A DNA stretch of 64,000 nucleotides from Kineothrix alysoides (GTDB taxonomy: Bacteria > Bacillota > Clostridia > Lachnospirales > Lachnospiraceae), in assembly GCF_000732725.1 (NCBI RefSeq), contig NZ_JPNB01000003.1, positions 62,001 through 126,000 on the forward strand, given 5' to 3'. The translations under genes were made by a program, and so were the position numbers. Shown here piece after piece: positions 36,501 through 43,937 of the stretch; the first letter of the stretch is position 1, and the number at the start of each line of letters is the position of its first letter. Below the pieces are notes generated by a model. That model made no database searches. It saw only the letters and a program-made list of their open reading frames with translations, and had not been told where the DNA came from.

Positions 36501-36590
36501 AACAGCCGTTACCGTAATTTCCAGAACAAGTACGATAGCTGTCACAATAAACCAGATTTTTGTTTTTTTATGAGTCCAAATAAAACCCAT
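33576..36590 (-). CDS. Membrane-anchored GH3 enzyme with reversed domain order
   Basis: 1004 residues. A membrane helix lies at about 12-37 and a second near 955-980. The usual C-terminal GH3 sandwich comes first (GIVLLKNENDVLPL near 85), then Fn3 (YPFGYGLSYTTFDW near 395), then the catalytic barrel (IDADGPSGF, YVKHFAINDQE, nucleophile Asp in SVITDYSLNTYTH near 892). Such swapped GH3s are known from Butyrivibrio fibrisolvens and Ruminococcus albus beta-glucosidases. The catalytic parts should face outside. It is cotranscribed with the CBM-like lipoprotein and the second swapped GH3 upstream. Confidence 0.9.
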   Translation of the reverse strand: MGFIWTHKKTKIWFIVTAIVLVLEITVTAVLLSVPIVTNSLSLVFGGERANVVEDNRAEWYDRQYSSKEEVLNAANDFVVEVEKEGIVLLKNENDVLPLSVDGARVSVFGKNSVNIVYSGSGSASNSSSAVQKTLYESLDAAGISYNETLKGFYEDSGKSGSGRPGNPAMTSGQRLPGFGTGETPIDSYTSDVTGSYADYQDAAIVVFSRIGGEGFDLPRTMADSFGGGAVSGASSADSHYLELDANEKALLEHVKENFSNVIVVLNVGTTMEIPELKADEGIDSILWMGFPGATGVMALGQILTGIDTEGNQISPSGHTVDTWAADFTMDPTWYNTGVYGSEFGNRYLYDGDKTDYAFVNYEEGIYVGYRYYETRGYEETKANPQSTWYEDSVVYPFGYGLSYTTFDWNVSFAEADGSAITEEDTLEVSVTVKNTGNYAGKDVVELYYSAPYDYEGPAIEKAHAVLGDFAKTGLLAPGEEETLTLTLDVKNMKSYDYADTNENGFSGYELEAGDYNIIVGSDSHTAKANAVYTLNDSVQMPTDMDADGEEAEVVNAFDDVSAGIFGTNTYASYVSRKDFAGTVPTAYLDDSERTLTDDLKEALDESIKRKYTEPDEGKPWEVMGDAPSATPVNNGLSLRDMLYAEDGNYVGEVSFDDPRWETLLNEISIEEMKNLVGFGAFRTNEVNGIDGVVDKPLTIDADGPSGFTSFLSESVVYGTCAYQAECVMGSTWNAALAERMGELVGEEGLAGNEKGDGLPYSGWYAPAVNIHRSPFAGRNWEYYSEDGLLSGKFAAGVVRGAEKKGVYCYVKHFAINDQETDREYNGILVWANEQAMREIYLQPFEIAVKEGGATGMMTSFNRVGMKWAGGSYALLTQVLRDEWGFHGSVITDYSLNTYTHVDEMIRAGGDLFLTQDAKTFAMTDDATQITLLRQATKNILYSVVNSNAMSIQSDGYLLPIWMLVMIFADIAIIAALILWGVFAIRSVKSGRSTKKRNVINKVL

Positions 36591-36718
36591 AATTATCTCC
36601 TTTTCTGCCGCGGCTTCTTATTTCCGGCCCGCGAACACAATTTTTATGGTATTACTCGTAACTATTCAACAGGTCTGCGCATTTACTGCGCTGACCGTAA
36701 AGATACGTAGAACAGTAA

Positions 36719-36760
36719 GTGAAAATCCCATCACCGAAGGTGACTTTAATGGATTTTCAC
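36719..36760 (-). terminator. Stem-loop after the CBM-like lipoprotein gene
   Basis: GTGAAAATCC / GGATTTTCAC arms enclose an inner CACC-GAA-GGTG hairpin. A smaller AAAGCAA-type hairpin lies between it and the stop at 36779. No T-run follows on the minus strand, so partial termination or mRNA protection is likely. Confidence 0.6.
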
Positions 36761-36778
36761 AAAGCAATCTTTGCTTTT

Positions 36779-37417
36779 TTACTCAATGTTTTCTACAACA
36801 TCTTCCATGGAAAGCTCTGAGCCTGCCGTAATCTTCAGACAGTCAATGGAAGGCGCACTTGGCATATTGCTGCGGTAGGTATTCTCACCGGCAACAAAAA
36901 CAATTTCGTTCTCGCCTGCTTTCAACTGGATCTCTCCAAGATTCTTTGTTTTGAAATTTTCTTGATCGCTTGCATCCATACCGTTATCCGTTGTAAACTC
37001 CTCATACTGAACTGCTTCACCATTTACGGTAACTACGAAGCTTGTAGGATTCCACGTACAGTTTCCTAATGTATTCGAGCCAAGTACTGCTTTCAACGTA
37101 GCTGTCGTATCCGCATCTGATGTGATCACAAAGGTAATCGGACTTTTTGTGCCAAGCTCTCCTACATAAAAGCCATTGCTTGCATTGGCATTTTCTTTTG
37201 CAAGACCGATGCCTGTCGGGGAACCGGATACTCCAAGCCCCTCCAATCCTTCCAATACAGTGTATTCTGCTTCAAAAATAAATTCTGTTCCGTCCGCTTT
37301 CTTCACTTCATCCGTAGTTTGGCTTCCGGCTTCTGTACCGCCACCGCCGCCTCCGCAGGCAGTCATCAATACCATTGCTGCCGCCATAAGCAAAGCTGTT
37401 ATTACTCTCTTTTTCAT
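36779..37417 (-). CDS. Lipoprotein with CBM6/CBM35-like carbohydrate-binding domain
   Basis: 212 residues. A signal peptide with lipobox (MTAC, Cys21) is followed by a Gly run and acidic linker. Then comes a beta-sandwich of about 140 residues with the CBM6/35 pattern: FEAEYTVLEG at its start, GFYVGELG, FVVTVNGEAV, and QLKAGENEIVFVAG with SIDCLKI at the end. It probably holds a glycan at the cell surface beside the two surface GH3 enzymes encoded on either side. It has no catalytic residues. The assignment to CBM6/35 is by pattern, not by search. Confidence 0.75.
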   Translation of the reverse strand: MKKRVITALLMAAAMVLMTACGGGGGGTEAGSQTTDEVKKADGTEFIFEAEYTVLEGLEGLGVSGSPTGIGLAKENANASNGFYVGELGTKSPITFVITSDADTTATLKAVLGSNTLGNCTWNPTSFVVTVNGEAVQYEEFTTDNGMDASDQENFKTKNLGEIQLKAGENEIVFVAGENTYRSNMPSAPSIDCLKITAGSELSMEDVVENIE

Positions 37418-37442
37418 TACATCGCTCCTTTTGATTTAGCGA

Positions 37443-37482
37443 AACAGATGCACCTGCCTACCGCGCTGCATCTGCATCTGTT
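37443..37482 (-). terminator. Stem-loop between GH3 lipoprotein and CBM lipoprotein genes
   Basis: Perfect 10-bp arms AACAGATGCA / TGCATCTGTT with a 20-base loop. No strong T-run; it probably tunes relative expression of the two genes. Confidence 0.55.
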
Positions 37483-37516
37483 CCGATTTATTTTTCTTAT
37501 TATTTATTCCATATGA

Positions 37517-40500
37517 TTATTCAGCAACTATAAGCGGAAGCTCAATAGAAGCCGGTTCATAACCCGTCGCTTCTGCCGTAATCTTAATCGTGTAGTCGCC
37601 TGCTGCAGACGGTGTTCCGCCGATAATACCGGTTGCCGCATCAAAGGTCATGCCCTCCGGCAATCCTTCTACCGCATAAGCAATATCAGAATATGCATAG
37701 TAGGTATTTAAAACAGCAGTATTCAACGCATCTGAAGTATATGCTTCACCAACCTTGGCATCTGCCAGCGTTATAGCAACATCTTCACCATCAACTTCAA
37801 CGGTATCTGTATAAATTACCTTCGTGCCCTTGGGAAGCTGTATCGCATTACTGTTTGCAACCATGTACAAAATCTGCTTGGCAGCATCCTGCATACAGTG
37901 GATTGTAATATTCTGTTCATCTTTATCCATAGCAAGGATCTCTTCTACATCCAGATATGTGCCGCCTTCAATGCCATAAACCTTGGCATCTAACATCATA
38001 TTAGCGCCTGCTTTAATCAACTGATATGCATTACAAGCATTGTATATTACGATATCCGTCACAACAGCACCATTGAATCCCCACTCGTCTCGAGTAATCT
38101 GGTTCATAACACCATAGCTTGCAGCACACCACGTCTTGCCGATTCTGGTAAAGGATCCCATTGCGAAAGTAGCTTCGCCTTCTTCTACTGCTTTTTGATA
38201 CCCTTTCAGGTAAACTTCTCTGGCTGTCTGCTCTGTCATCCATGCGGACAGACCATCCATTGCCGTACCGGTTGATATAGGTCCAAAACGATATGTCATA
38301 GCACCGCCGCCGTCATTATGGAATGCAAAATGCTTCAGAGTAATATAGCATCCCTTTGTTTTTGCACCCTGAGATACGTTAGCAGCCAGACTTCCTGTCA
38401 GGAAAGGATCTTCAGAATAATACTCTGATACTCGGCTGTCAAAAGGGGAACGATGAATGTTCATACCCGGTGCATACCACCCGGTATAGCTGTATACGAT
38501 TCCGCCCGATACCGTGCTGTTACCCCACAAGCCCTGCTCGCCGATTATTTCTCCCATCTGATAAAGAAGGTCTTCATTAAAGGTAGATGCAATCATAGGT
38601 TCCGATCCAAAGTAGTTGAACCTGTCATTTGTATCGGTGTAGTTACCTGTCCATCCCTTAGGGCCATCCGTATCACGTGAATATGGTTTACCGATATACG
38701 GTACGCCGACGGAATTGAATCCGCCTACATTGACCAAATCTGCTAATTCCTGTAACGTCAGTTGTTCAACCAATTCCTGATATCTTGCATCGTCTGCGTC
38801 TGCGCCGGTCAGATCGGACAAAACGATGGAATATTTATCTGCTGTACGGTTTGCAGCATCTGTCTCATAAACGGGTGTGCCGATTGCCGCCGCATCATAA
38901 TGAGCGTTGTATGCCGCATCATCATAGTCCCATGTAGCATATTCCTCTTCAGAGATTTCTTTTACAGCCTCAAATCCATCCGGCATTGTTCCTTTAAAAT
39001 TGCTGCGGGATAAAGCTGTATATCCTTCGCTTGCAAAACCTTCTGTTACATCGTCCAGAGCATTGGTGATTTCCGCACCTGTAACCGCTTCATTGCACAA
39101 TTCCTTCTGCGCAACAGTGTAATTAAAGCTGGCGTCATTGGCGCTCATACCATAGTGAGCATTGCCTGCAACCTTAACATTGTAAGTACCTGCATCCAAA
39201 ACGTATGTCTTATCTGTCACATCATCGTATGAAGCCATATCGGAAACATCAATAGAAACCTGTACGACCTCGCTTGCGCCCGGTTCAAGGATACCTGTCT
39301 TTGCATAATCTCCGAGAACAACATATGATTTTTCGATTACCGTATCATTACCTGTTTCCTCTGTGCCGTAAGGAGCCGTATAATATAACTGGACAACTTC
39401 CTTACCTGCGGCATCGCCGGTATTGGTTACTTTGACGTCAAATGACAGAGTATCCGCTTTGGTCACCGCAGAATCTGCTGCTGCAGAAGGAGTAACTTCC
39501 CATGTAAAGTCAGTATAGGAAAGACCATAACCGAAGGGATAGTTTACATTCGTATTCCACCATGCATCCTCCGTGCCTGCTTTGTTTTCTTCATAGCTTC
39601 TGGTTTCATAATATCTGTAACCCACATAAATGCCTTCTTCATAACCTACGGACCATGTATTTACCGGTTCGCCGTTTACACTGTACTGGGTATAACCGGT
39701 CATTGTGCCGTTGCCGTCTTCACCCTTTGCAGTTTCACTGGTTCTGGTGTTGAAAATCTTGTAAGACGGACTCTGCGTGAAATCCACCGCCCAAGTATCA
39801 ACCGTTCTGCCGGAAGGATTCACTTCACCGGCAATAACTCTCCCCAGCGCCTCAAATCCGTTGTCGCCGGGCTCGCCGATATTCAGAATCGCATCAACTG
39901 CATCATTTTTTTGAATTTGTGCGATTTCAATCGGAGTACAGCTATTTACCAGTACAATAACTTTATCAAAATTTGCAGCTGCATAATCGATCAGATCATA
40001 CTGCTCATCATCAAGCTGCAGGGAATGAATTCTACCGTCCTTTGCAATCTCACCGGTACCGCGGGAAATGACAACGATAGCCGCATCGCCGTACTCTCCC
40101 AGGGATGCTTTCCATTCATTAGTCCCGGAAGCTTTTGCAAAATCATCTGCAACCAGAATATCGGAAGTCTTCTTGGGAACATTCCCTTTGTCATCTGCCT
40201 CCGCTCCTTCTATATCCTCTGATGCCCACTGAGCATAGAGGTCAAGGACTGTTTTGTTCAGGGCAAACCCTGCATCTTCCATGCCGGAGATCACGGTAGC
40301 CTGCGCAATAGCTGCTCCGCCGGAAGCATCAACGACGTTATGGCTGGCACCTGCATTCGGATTGACTGCCGCGTAACCAAGCATCGTGACTTTTGCGCCG
40401 CTTGCAAGCGGAAGTGCATCACCTTCATTCTTGAAAAGGATCATACCCTCTTCAGAAATCTTCACATTTAAATCAAGTCCCGCCTGTAATGCTTCTGCCT

Positions 40501-40696
40501 TACTTGCATATGCAGACTCATACAGAACAGGCGTTTCCGATGACTCTGTCTGCGTTTCTTCTGAACTCGCAGATGTTTTTGGGGGTTCGGTTGCGCTTTC
40601 AGTCTGTCCCGCATTGTTTCCGCAGGCTGTAAGACCAAGTACAAGAGCTCCGGATAACATCAGAGCCATTAATTTTTTTAACTTTTTCTCAATCAT
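37517..40696 (-). CDS. GH3 lipoprotein with reversed domain order and C-terminal Ig-like domain
   Basis: 1059 residues. Lipobox LTAC (Cys25) is followed by a Thr/Ser/Glu-rich linker. Then come the GH3 sandwich (EGMILFKNEGDALPLASG), Fn3 (YPFGYGLSYTDFTWEV), and the catalytic barrel with DTDGPKGW, TLKHFAFHN and the likely nucleophile Asp in AVVTDIVIYN near 880. The usual Trp after the nucleophile is Ile here. The last 90 residues are a putative Ig (He_PIG-like) domain (LPEGMTFDAATGIIGGTPS). ATG 40696 follows AGGAGG. It heads the surface operon, with LytTR-type boxes about 90-115 bases upstream. Confidence 0.9.
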   Translation of the reverse strand: MIEKKLKKLMALMLSGALVLGLTACGNNAGQTESATEPPKTSASSEETQTESSETPVLYESAYASKAEALQAGLDLNVKISEEGMILFKNEGDALPLASGAKVTMLGYAAVNPNAGASHNVVDASGGAAIAQATVISGMEDAGFALNKTVLDLYAQWASEDIEGAEADDKGNVPKKTSDILVADDFAKASGTNEWKASLGEYGDAAIVVISRGTGEIAKDGRIHSLQLDDEQYDLIDYAAANFDKVIVLVNSCTPIEIAQIQKNDAVDAILNIGEPGDNGFEALGRVIAGEVNPSGRTVDTWAVDFTQSPSYKIFNTRTSETAKGEDGNGTMTGYTQYSVNGEPVNTWSVGYEEGIYVGYRYYETRSYEENKAGTEDAWWNTNVNYPFGYGLSYTDFTWEVTPSAAADSAVTKADTLSFDVKVTNTGDAAGKEVVQLYYTAPYGTEETGNDTVIEKSYVVLGDYAKTGILEPGASEVVQVSIDVSDMASYDDVTDKTYVLDAGTYNVKVAGNAHYGMSANDASFNYTVAQKELCNEAVTGAEITNALDDVTEGFASEGYTALSRSNFKGTMPDGFEAVKEISEEEYATWDYDDAAYNAHYDAAAIGTPVYETDAANRTADKYSIVLSDLTGADADDARYQELVEQLTLQELADLVNVGGFNSVGVPYIGKPYSRDTDGPKGWTGNYTDTNDRFNYFGSEPMIASTFNEDLLYQMGEIIGEQGLWGNSTVSGGIVYSYTGWYAPGMNIHRSPFDSRVSEYYSEDPFLTGSLAANVSQGAKTKGCYITLKHFAFHNDGGGAMTYRFGPISTGTAMDGLSAWMTEQTAREVYLKGYQKAVEEGEATFAMGSFTRIGKTWCAASYGVMNQITRDEWGFNGAVVTDIVIYNACNAYQLIKAGANMMLDAKVYGIEGGTYLDVEEILAMDKDEQNITIHCMQDAAKQILYMVANSNAIQLPKGTKVIYTDTVEVDGEDVAITLADAKVGEAYTSDALNTAVLNTYYAYSDIAYAVEGLPEGMTFDAATGIIGGTPSAAGDYTIKITAEATGYEPASIELPLIVAE

Positions 40697-40781
40697 TTTT
40701 TCCCTCCTTTTTTCTCGCCTATATTTAAATCACTTAGACAATTAAAATATATCACAATTTTTCTTTTTTTGACTTGGTTTA

Positions 40782-40812
40782 CACAAACTGTCCTCTTTTT
40801 TTCATAAACTGT
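40782..40812 (-). promoter_or_regulatory. Paired LytTR-type boxes upstream of the surface GH3 operon
   Basis: ACAGTTTATG (40812-40803) and ACAGTTTGTG (40791-40782) on the minus strand, 21 bp apart. Both match the LytTR consensus without mismatch in the core nine bases. A -10-like TATATT lies about 30 bases downstream. Confidence 0.78.
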
Positions 40813-40913
40813 TTTTAGATATGTATATTTAACAAATTTGAAGATGCATTTTTGTACAGATTCATCAATCTTATTCTTCTTTTGTTAAAAGGTATCAATA
40901 TTGTTAATTTAAA

Positions 40914-41146
40914 TCATTTATCCTCTATATTGATACGTACCGCACCGCCATATTTCTTTTTCTCAAACCGCACAATCAGAAAGTCCTTTTGGGAGAAAAC
41001 AGCCATGTGAATCAGCCTTTTTTCCTTATCGGGAACCTTTTTTTACACTCGATGGCGTTGTCCAAAGTATTTCCAAAAATTGTACAGATATCCCTGATAT
41101 TTGCGGCTTTCGCACTGATTATCAGTCCATCACTAAAAGTCAAATG
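40914..41146 (-). pseudogene. Remnant of a GHKL sensor kinase C-terminus
   Basis: Minus-strand translation gives IRDICTIFGNTLDNAIEC, then after a frameshift EKRLIHMAVFSQKDFLIVRF and KKYGGAVRIN before a stop at 40914. These segments match the neighbouring kinase (ICTLFGNSLDNAIEC, KRLIHVEVVSKKDFIVLRF, KKYGGWVTIN). About 35 residues between the RFE and KKYGG segments are missing. It is therefore a decayed partial copy of the kinase gene beside it. Confidence 0.8.
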
Positions 41147-41206
41147 AAAACCATTCAGAAAAAAATAAGGGCAAGCGATAAATTACCATACTCCATGAAA
41201 CAGTTT

Positions 41207-41250
41207 AGAACCGCTGCAAGCCAAATATTTCAAGGCTTTACAACGGTTCT
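41207..41250 (-). terminator. Long hairpin after the sensor kinase gene
   Basis: AGAACCG / CGGTTCT arms extend through CTGCAAGCC / GGCTTTACAA with G-U pairs, 30 bases past the kinase stop. No T-run, so it may be a processed 3' end or a dispersed repeat. Confidence 0.5.
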
Positions 41251-41279
41251 GAACTTTCTCAACTGTCAAAGATGGGATT

Positions 41280-42593
41280 TTATTCTTTTGGCGATGGGAT
41301 CACAACATTAAGCTCGAACCAGTTTCCTTTTTTGTTTATCGTTACCCATCCGCCATATTTTTTTGCTGTATATTTGATACTCTTTATTCCATATCCGTGA
41401 AAATCCTTGTTCAACTTCGTAGTGGCCGGAAGATTGTCCTCGATTTCAAGGTCTCCTTCAAAATAGTTTTCAAAACGGAGCACGATAAAATCCTTTTTCG
41501 AAACCACCTCCACATGAATGAGCCGTTTCTCTTGTTCCTCAATCTGAATCTCGCATTCAATAGCGTTGTCCAACGAATTACCAAATAACGTACAAATATC
41601 CATCACATGCATGAAGTTCAAGAGCTTACCATCTACCACGCAGGTCAATTCAATATTATGTTTCTGGCAGGTAATGCTTTTTCCCGTAAGAATCGTATCC
41701 ACTACAGAGTTTCCTGTTTTATTCTGTGCCTCATACATCTTGATTTCGCTTTCCATTTCATCCAGGAAAGCCAACCGCTTTGCCGAATCCTCTTCTGCCC
41801 GCAGAACCGCTATCTGATGCTTTAAATCGTGATATTTACGATTGACAATATCAATACTCTCTCCCGATTTACGATACAAAGTGTATTGACTCTGCAAAAT
41901 ATTACGCATAGCATCCAAGTCGTATTTTGCCTGCATCTCTCTTCTCAAAATGTGATATGCGTATAAAATAGTGAGACCGCTTAAATCAACCAAGGTACGA
42001 ATATTAAAAATCTCCCTCGTAATCTGGCTGCTGAAAGGTGTATTAGCATAAACAAAGCTCAAATTGCTCACGAAAAAAACTGTTGCGCCAATCGCAATGA
42101 CGAAGATCAATTCCTTTACAGTTGTTTTTTCCTGAGAAAGATACATGTGCTTTCTTTCCAAAAAGAAAATCCCTGCATATACCATTGTATAAGTTGCTGC
42201 CAAAACGGCCACGCCTAACCATAAACTTAAGTTTTCCGTGCTTTCCACTGCATAATAATACAACTGCCATTCCAAGGAAGCCGCAAACTCCGCCAAAATA
42301 AAAGCTCTTATACAATAGTATCCTGCGTTAATCCAGGTTATCTCACAAGAAAAATAAAAGTAAAGAAGCATCAGACCAATCGCAAGAAACATGCCCAAAA
42401 GCCAAAAATTTTCAGAAAAATGACCTGCCAGCTCCTGAACTAAACATTGTACAATCAGCGTTGCGCCCATAAGAATTCCCATAAAAATGCCGCTATATCT
42501 CTTCTTCAGCATGAGAATATATATGCTGCACGCCGCCCACTCTGCTATTCCAGTGTACAATCTCGGAATCTCCGTAAGGGTTACATGATCCAT
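41280..42593 (-). CDS. GHKL-type sensor histidine kinase (AgrC-like)
   Basis: 437 residues. Six to seven hydrophobic segments fill residues 10-215. A coiled linker follows, then the phosphoacceptor region YHDLKHQIAVLR (His in HDLKHQ). The GHKL ATPase has the N-box FGNSLDNAIE, a short G1-like region, and HGYGIKSIKYTAKKYGG. This is the AgrC/ComD/CitA-like class that pairs with LytTR regulators, normally sensing a peptide or small molecule. Its ATG overlaps the regulator stop (TAATG). No peptide-maturation gene (AgrB-like) is nearby. A broken partial copy lies downstream. Confidence 0.9.
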   Translation of the reverse strand: MDHVTLTEIPRLYTGIAEWAACSIYILMLKKRYSGIFMGILMGATLIVQCLVQELAGHFSENFWLLGMFLAIGLMLLYFYFSCEITWINAGYYCIRAFILAEFAASLEWQLYYYAVESTENLSLWLGVAVLAATYTMVYAGIFFLERKHMYLSQEKTTVKELIFVIAIGATVFFVSNLSFVYANTPFSSQITREIFNIRTLVDLSGLTILYAYHILRREMQAKYDLDAMRNILQSQYTLYRKSGESIDIVNRKYHDLKHQIAVLRAEEDSAKRLAFLDEMESEIKMYEAQNKTGNSVVDTILTGKSITCQKHNIELTCVVDGKLLNFMHVMDICTLFGNSLDNAIECEIQIEEQEKRLIHVEVVSKKDFIVLRFENYFEGDLEIEDNLPATTKLNKDFHGYGIKSIKYTAKKYGGWVTINKKGNWFELNVVIPSPKE

Positions 42594-43300
42594 TACATCG
42601 CTCCTCCCAAATAATTCGTCAATTCCTCCATAAATTCTTTTTTCCTTCCCCTGCTGATAGCTATGCTTTCACCGTTAATAATTACACAATCATTCTGTAC
42701 GCTGTCAACATAAGCCAAGTTCAAGAGACAGCCCTTATTACAACGAAAGAAATCCGAGTCCTTTAATCGCTCTTCCGCCTCTTTCATTGTGGCAAAGGTA
42801 ACATATTCCTCCGAGCGGGTATGGAAAATTAACCGGTGTCCCTGACTTTCAATGTAACATATATCAGAAACATAAAGTTTAACTGTCCCCCCCTTTACTC
42901 CTACCGCAATAAAATTCTTTACCTTTTTGTTAATACGCCCGATAGCCTTATCCAGACTTTGAGAAAATGAAAAATAAGACACCGGTTTTAAAACATAATC
43001 CGTAGCATTTACCGTATATCCGTTAATGGCATATTGAGCCATATTTGTTATAAAAATAATAATTACCTCAGGATCACTTTTACGGATAACGGAGGCTGCC
43101 GTCATCCCGTCCATGAATCTCATTTCTATATCAAGAAGAATGATATCGTATTCCGCCTTGTAATTCTCAACAATCTCATCCCCATCCGAAAAGGTTACGA
43201 CACACAACTCCTGACTTCGCTCTCTCTGATACTGCATTAAATATTCTTTTAACTGTTCAATACTTATTGAATCATCATCTACAACAGCAATACGAATCAT
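42593..43300 (-). CDS. LytTR-family response regulator
   Basis: 235 residues from ATG 43300 (AAGGAG, 7-base gap). The receiver domain has Asp8-Asp10 (VVDDDS), phosphoacceptor Asp57 in ILLDIEM, and Lys in YVLKPVSYFS. The LytTR DNA-binding domain occupies about 125-235 (YIESQGHRLIFHT, FFRCNKGCLLNLAYVDSV). Family members bind pairs of 9-bp direct repeats about two helical turns apart. Exactly such pairs occur upstream of this gene, of the surface GH3 operon and of the chemoreceptor. It is translationally coupled to the kinase gene. Confidence 0.92.
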   Translation of the reverse strand: MIRIAVVDDDSISIEQLKEYLMQYQRERSQELCVVTFSDGDEIVENYKAEYDIILLDIEMRFMDGMTAASVIRKSDPEVIIIFITNMAQYAINGYTVNATDYVLKPVSYFSFSQSLDKAIGRINKKVKNFIAVGVKGGTVKLYVSDICYIESQGHRLIFHTRSEEYVTFATMKEAEERLKDSDFFRCNKGCLLNLAYVDSVQNDCVIINGESIAISRGRKKEFMEELTNYLGGAM

Positions 43301-43368
43301 AGGATTTCTCCTTCCTTTATTTATCAATATTATACAATAAGCTTATAATTTTTCCTATAATAAAAAAT

Positions 43369-43404
43369 ATAGGCATTGCCGGTCAATTTCCCCGCAACAC
43401 CTAT
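43369..43404 (-). terminator. Attenuator-like hairpin in the regulator leader
   Basis: ATAGGCATTGCCGG pairs imperfectly with CCCCGCAACACCTAT. On the minus strand the stem is followed by TATTTTTTATT. It lies between the LytTR boxes and the regulator start, so a short leader transcript of about 100-150 bases would end here. Confidence 0.55.
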
Positions 43405-43535
43405 TCTCCATATACTTTTTAATTATTAAAACAATGCCATTACTTGCCTGACACATTACAACAACCAATGCTGTATAACATCTTTTGTACTGTAAACAAA
43501 CTACCATATAATCCTAACCTATACACTAAGCATTT

Positions 43536-43566
43536 CACAAACTGCATCTTTTATTACACAAACGGG
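43536..43566 (-). promoter_or_regulatory. Paired LytTR-type boxes upstream of the two-component operon
   Basis: CCCGTTTGTG (43566-43557) and GCAGTTTGTG (43545-43536) on the minus strand, again 21 bp apart. Each has one mismatch to the LytTR consensus at the first base. A -10-like TATATG lies about 25 bases downstream. This indicates autoregulation. Confidence 0.65.
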
Positions 43567-43599
43567 AAAAAATTTACCAAAAAAATTATTTAGAAAGCA

Positions 43600-43937
43600 T
43601 TTGAGCTCCTTTTTCCAAGTGGGATGTATTACCTTGTATCCGGCCAATTCCCATTAGACAATCAGGAATATAGCGGGGAGAATCCATTTGGAACAATTAC
43701 TTCTTTGCCTATAAATCTGACTGCTTTAAAGCTTTGTACCTTAAAACTAATTTTTTCCCCATAAAAACCTCCATAAAAAGACCCGCTTCCCGTGCCGCTT
43801 GCGACCCATTGCAGAAATCATGCGTTGCAATTTTCAGATACATCCCGCAGTGCTTATAGCTATACCTTGTCCGCAAGCGGACAAAGTATGTTTATGCACA
43901 CTCGCTCTGCTCGGCGCAGTATAATATTGTTAAAATA
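43600..43937. other. Intergenic region with a hairpin and decayed coding traces
   Basis: A perfect stem TTGTCCGC-AA-GCGGACAA lies at 43867-43884. Minus-strand traces FIGKEVIVPNGFSPLYS and DCLMGIGRIQGNTSHLEKG occur in different frames around 43620-43740, suggesting a broken gene. No intact gene other than the tiny frame at 43709-43762 is supported. Confidence 0.45.
43709..43762 (-). CDS. Possible 17-residue peptide with a ribosome site
   Basis: TGGAGG followed by TTTTT and ATG at 43762 opens MGKKLVLRYKALKQSDL, a basic peptide. The downstream sequence continues coding-like in another frame, so this may be the start of a frameshifted gene rather than a functional peptide. Confidence 0.3.
   Translation of the reverse strand: MGKKLVLRYKALKQSDL

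Noticed and set aside
43300-43937. agrD/agrB-type signalling peptide system next to the AgrC-like kinase
   Set aside because: No AgrB-like membrane protease and no AgrD-like cysteine peptide with a ribosome site could be found on either strand.
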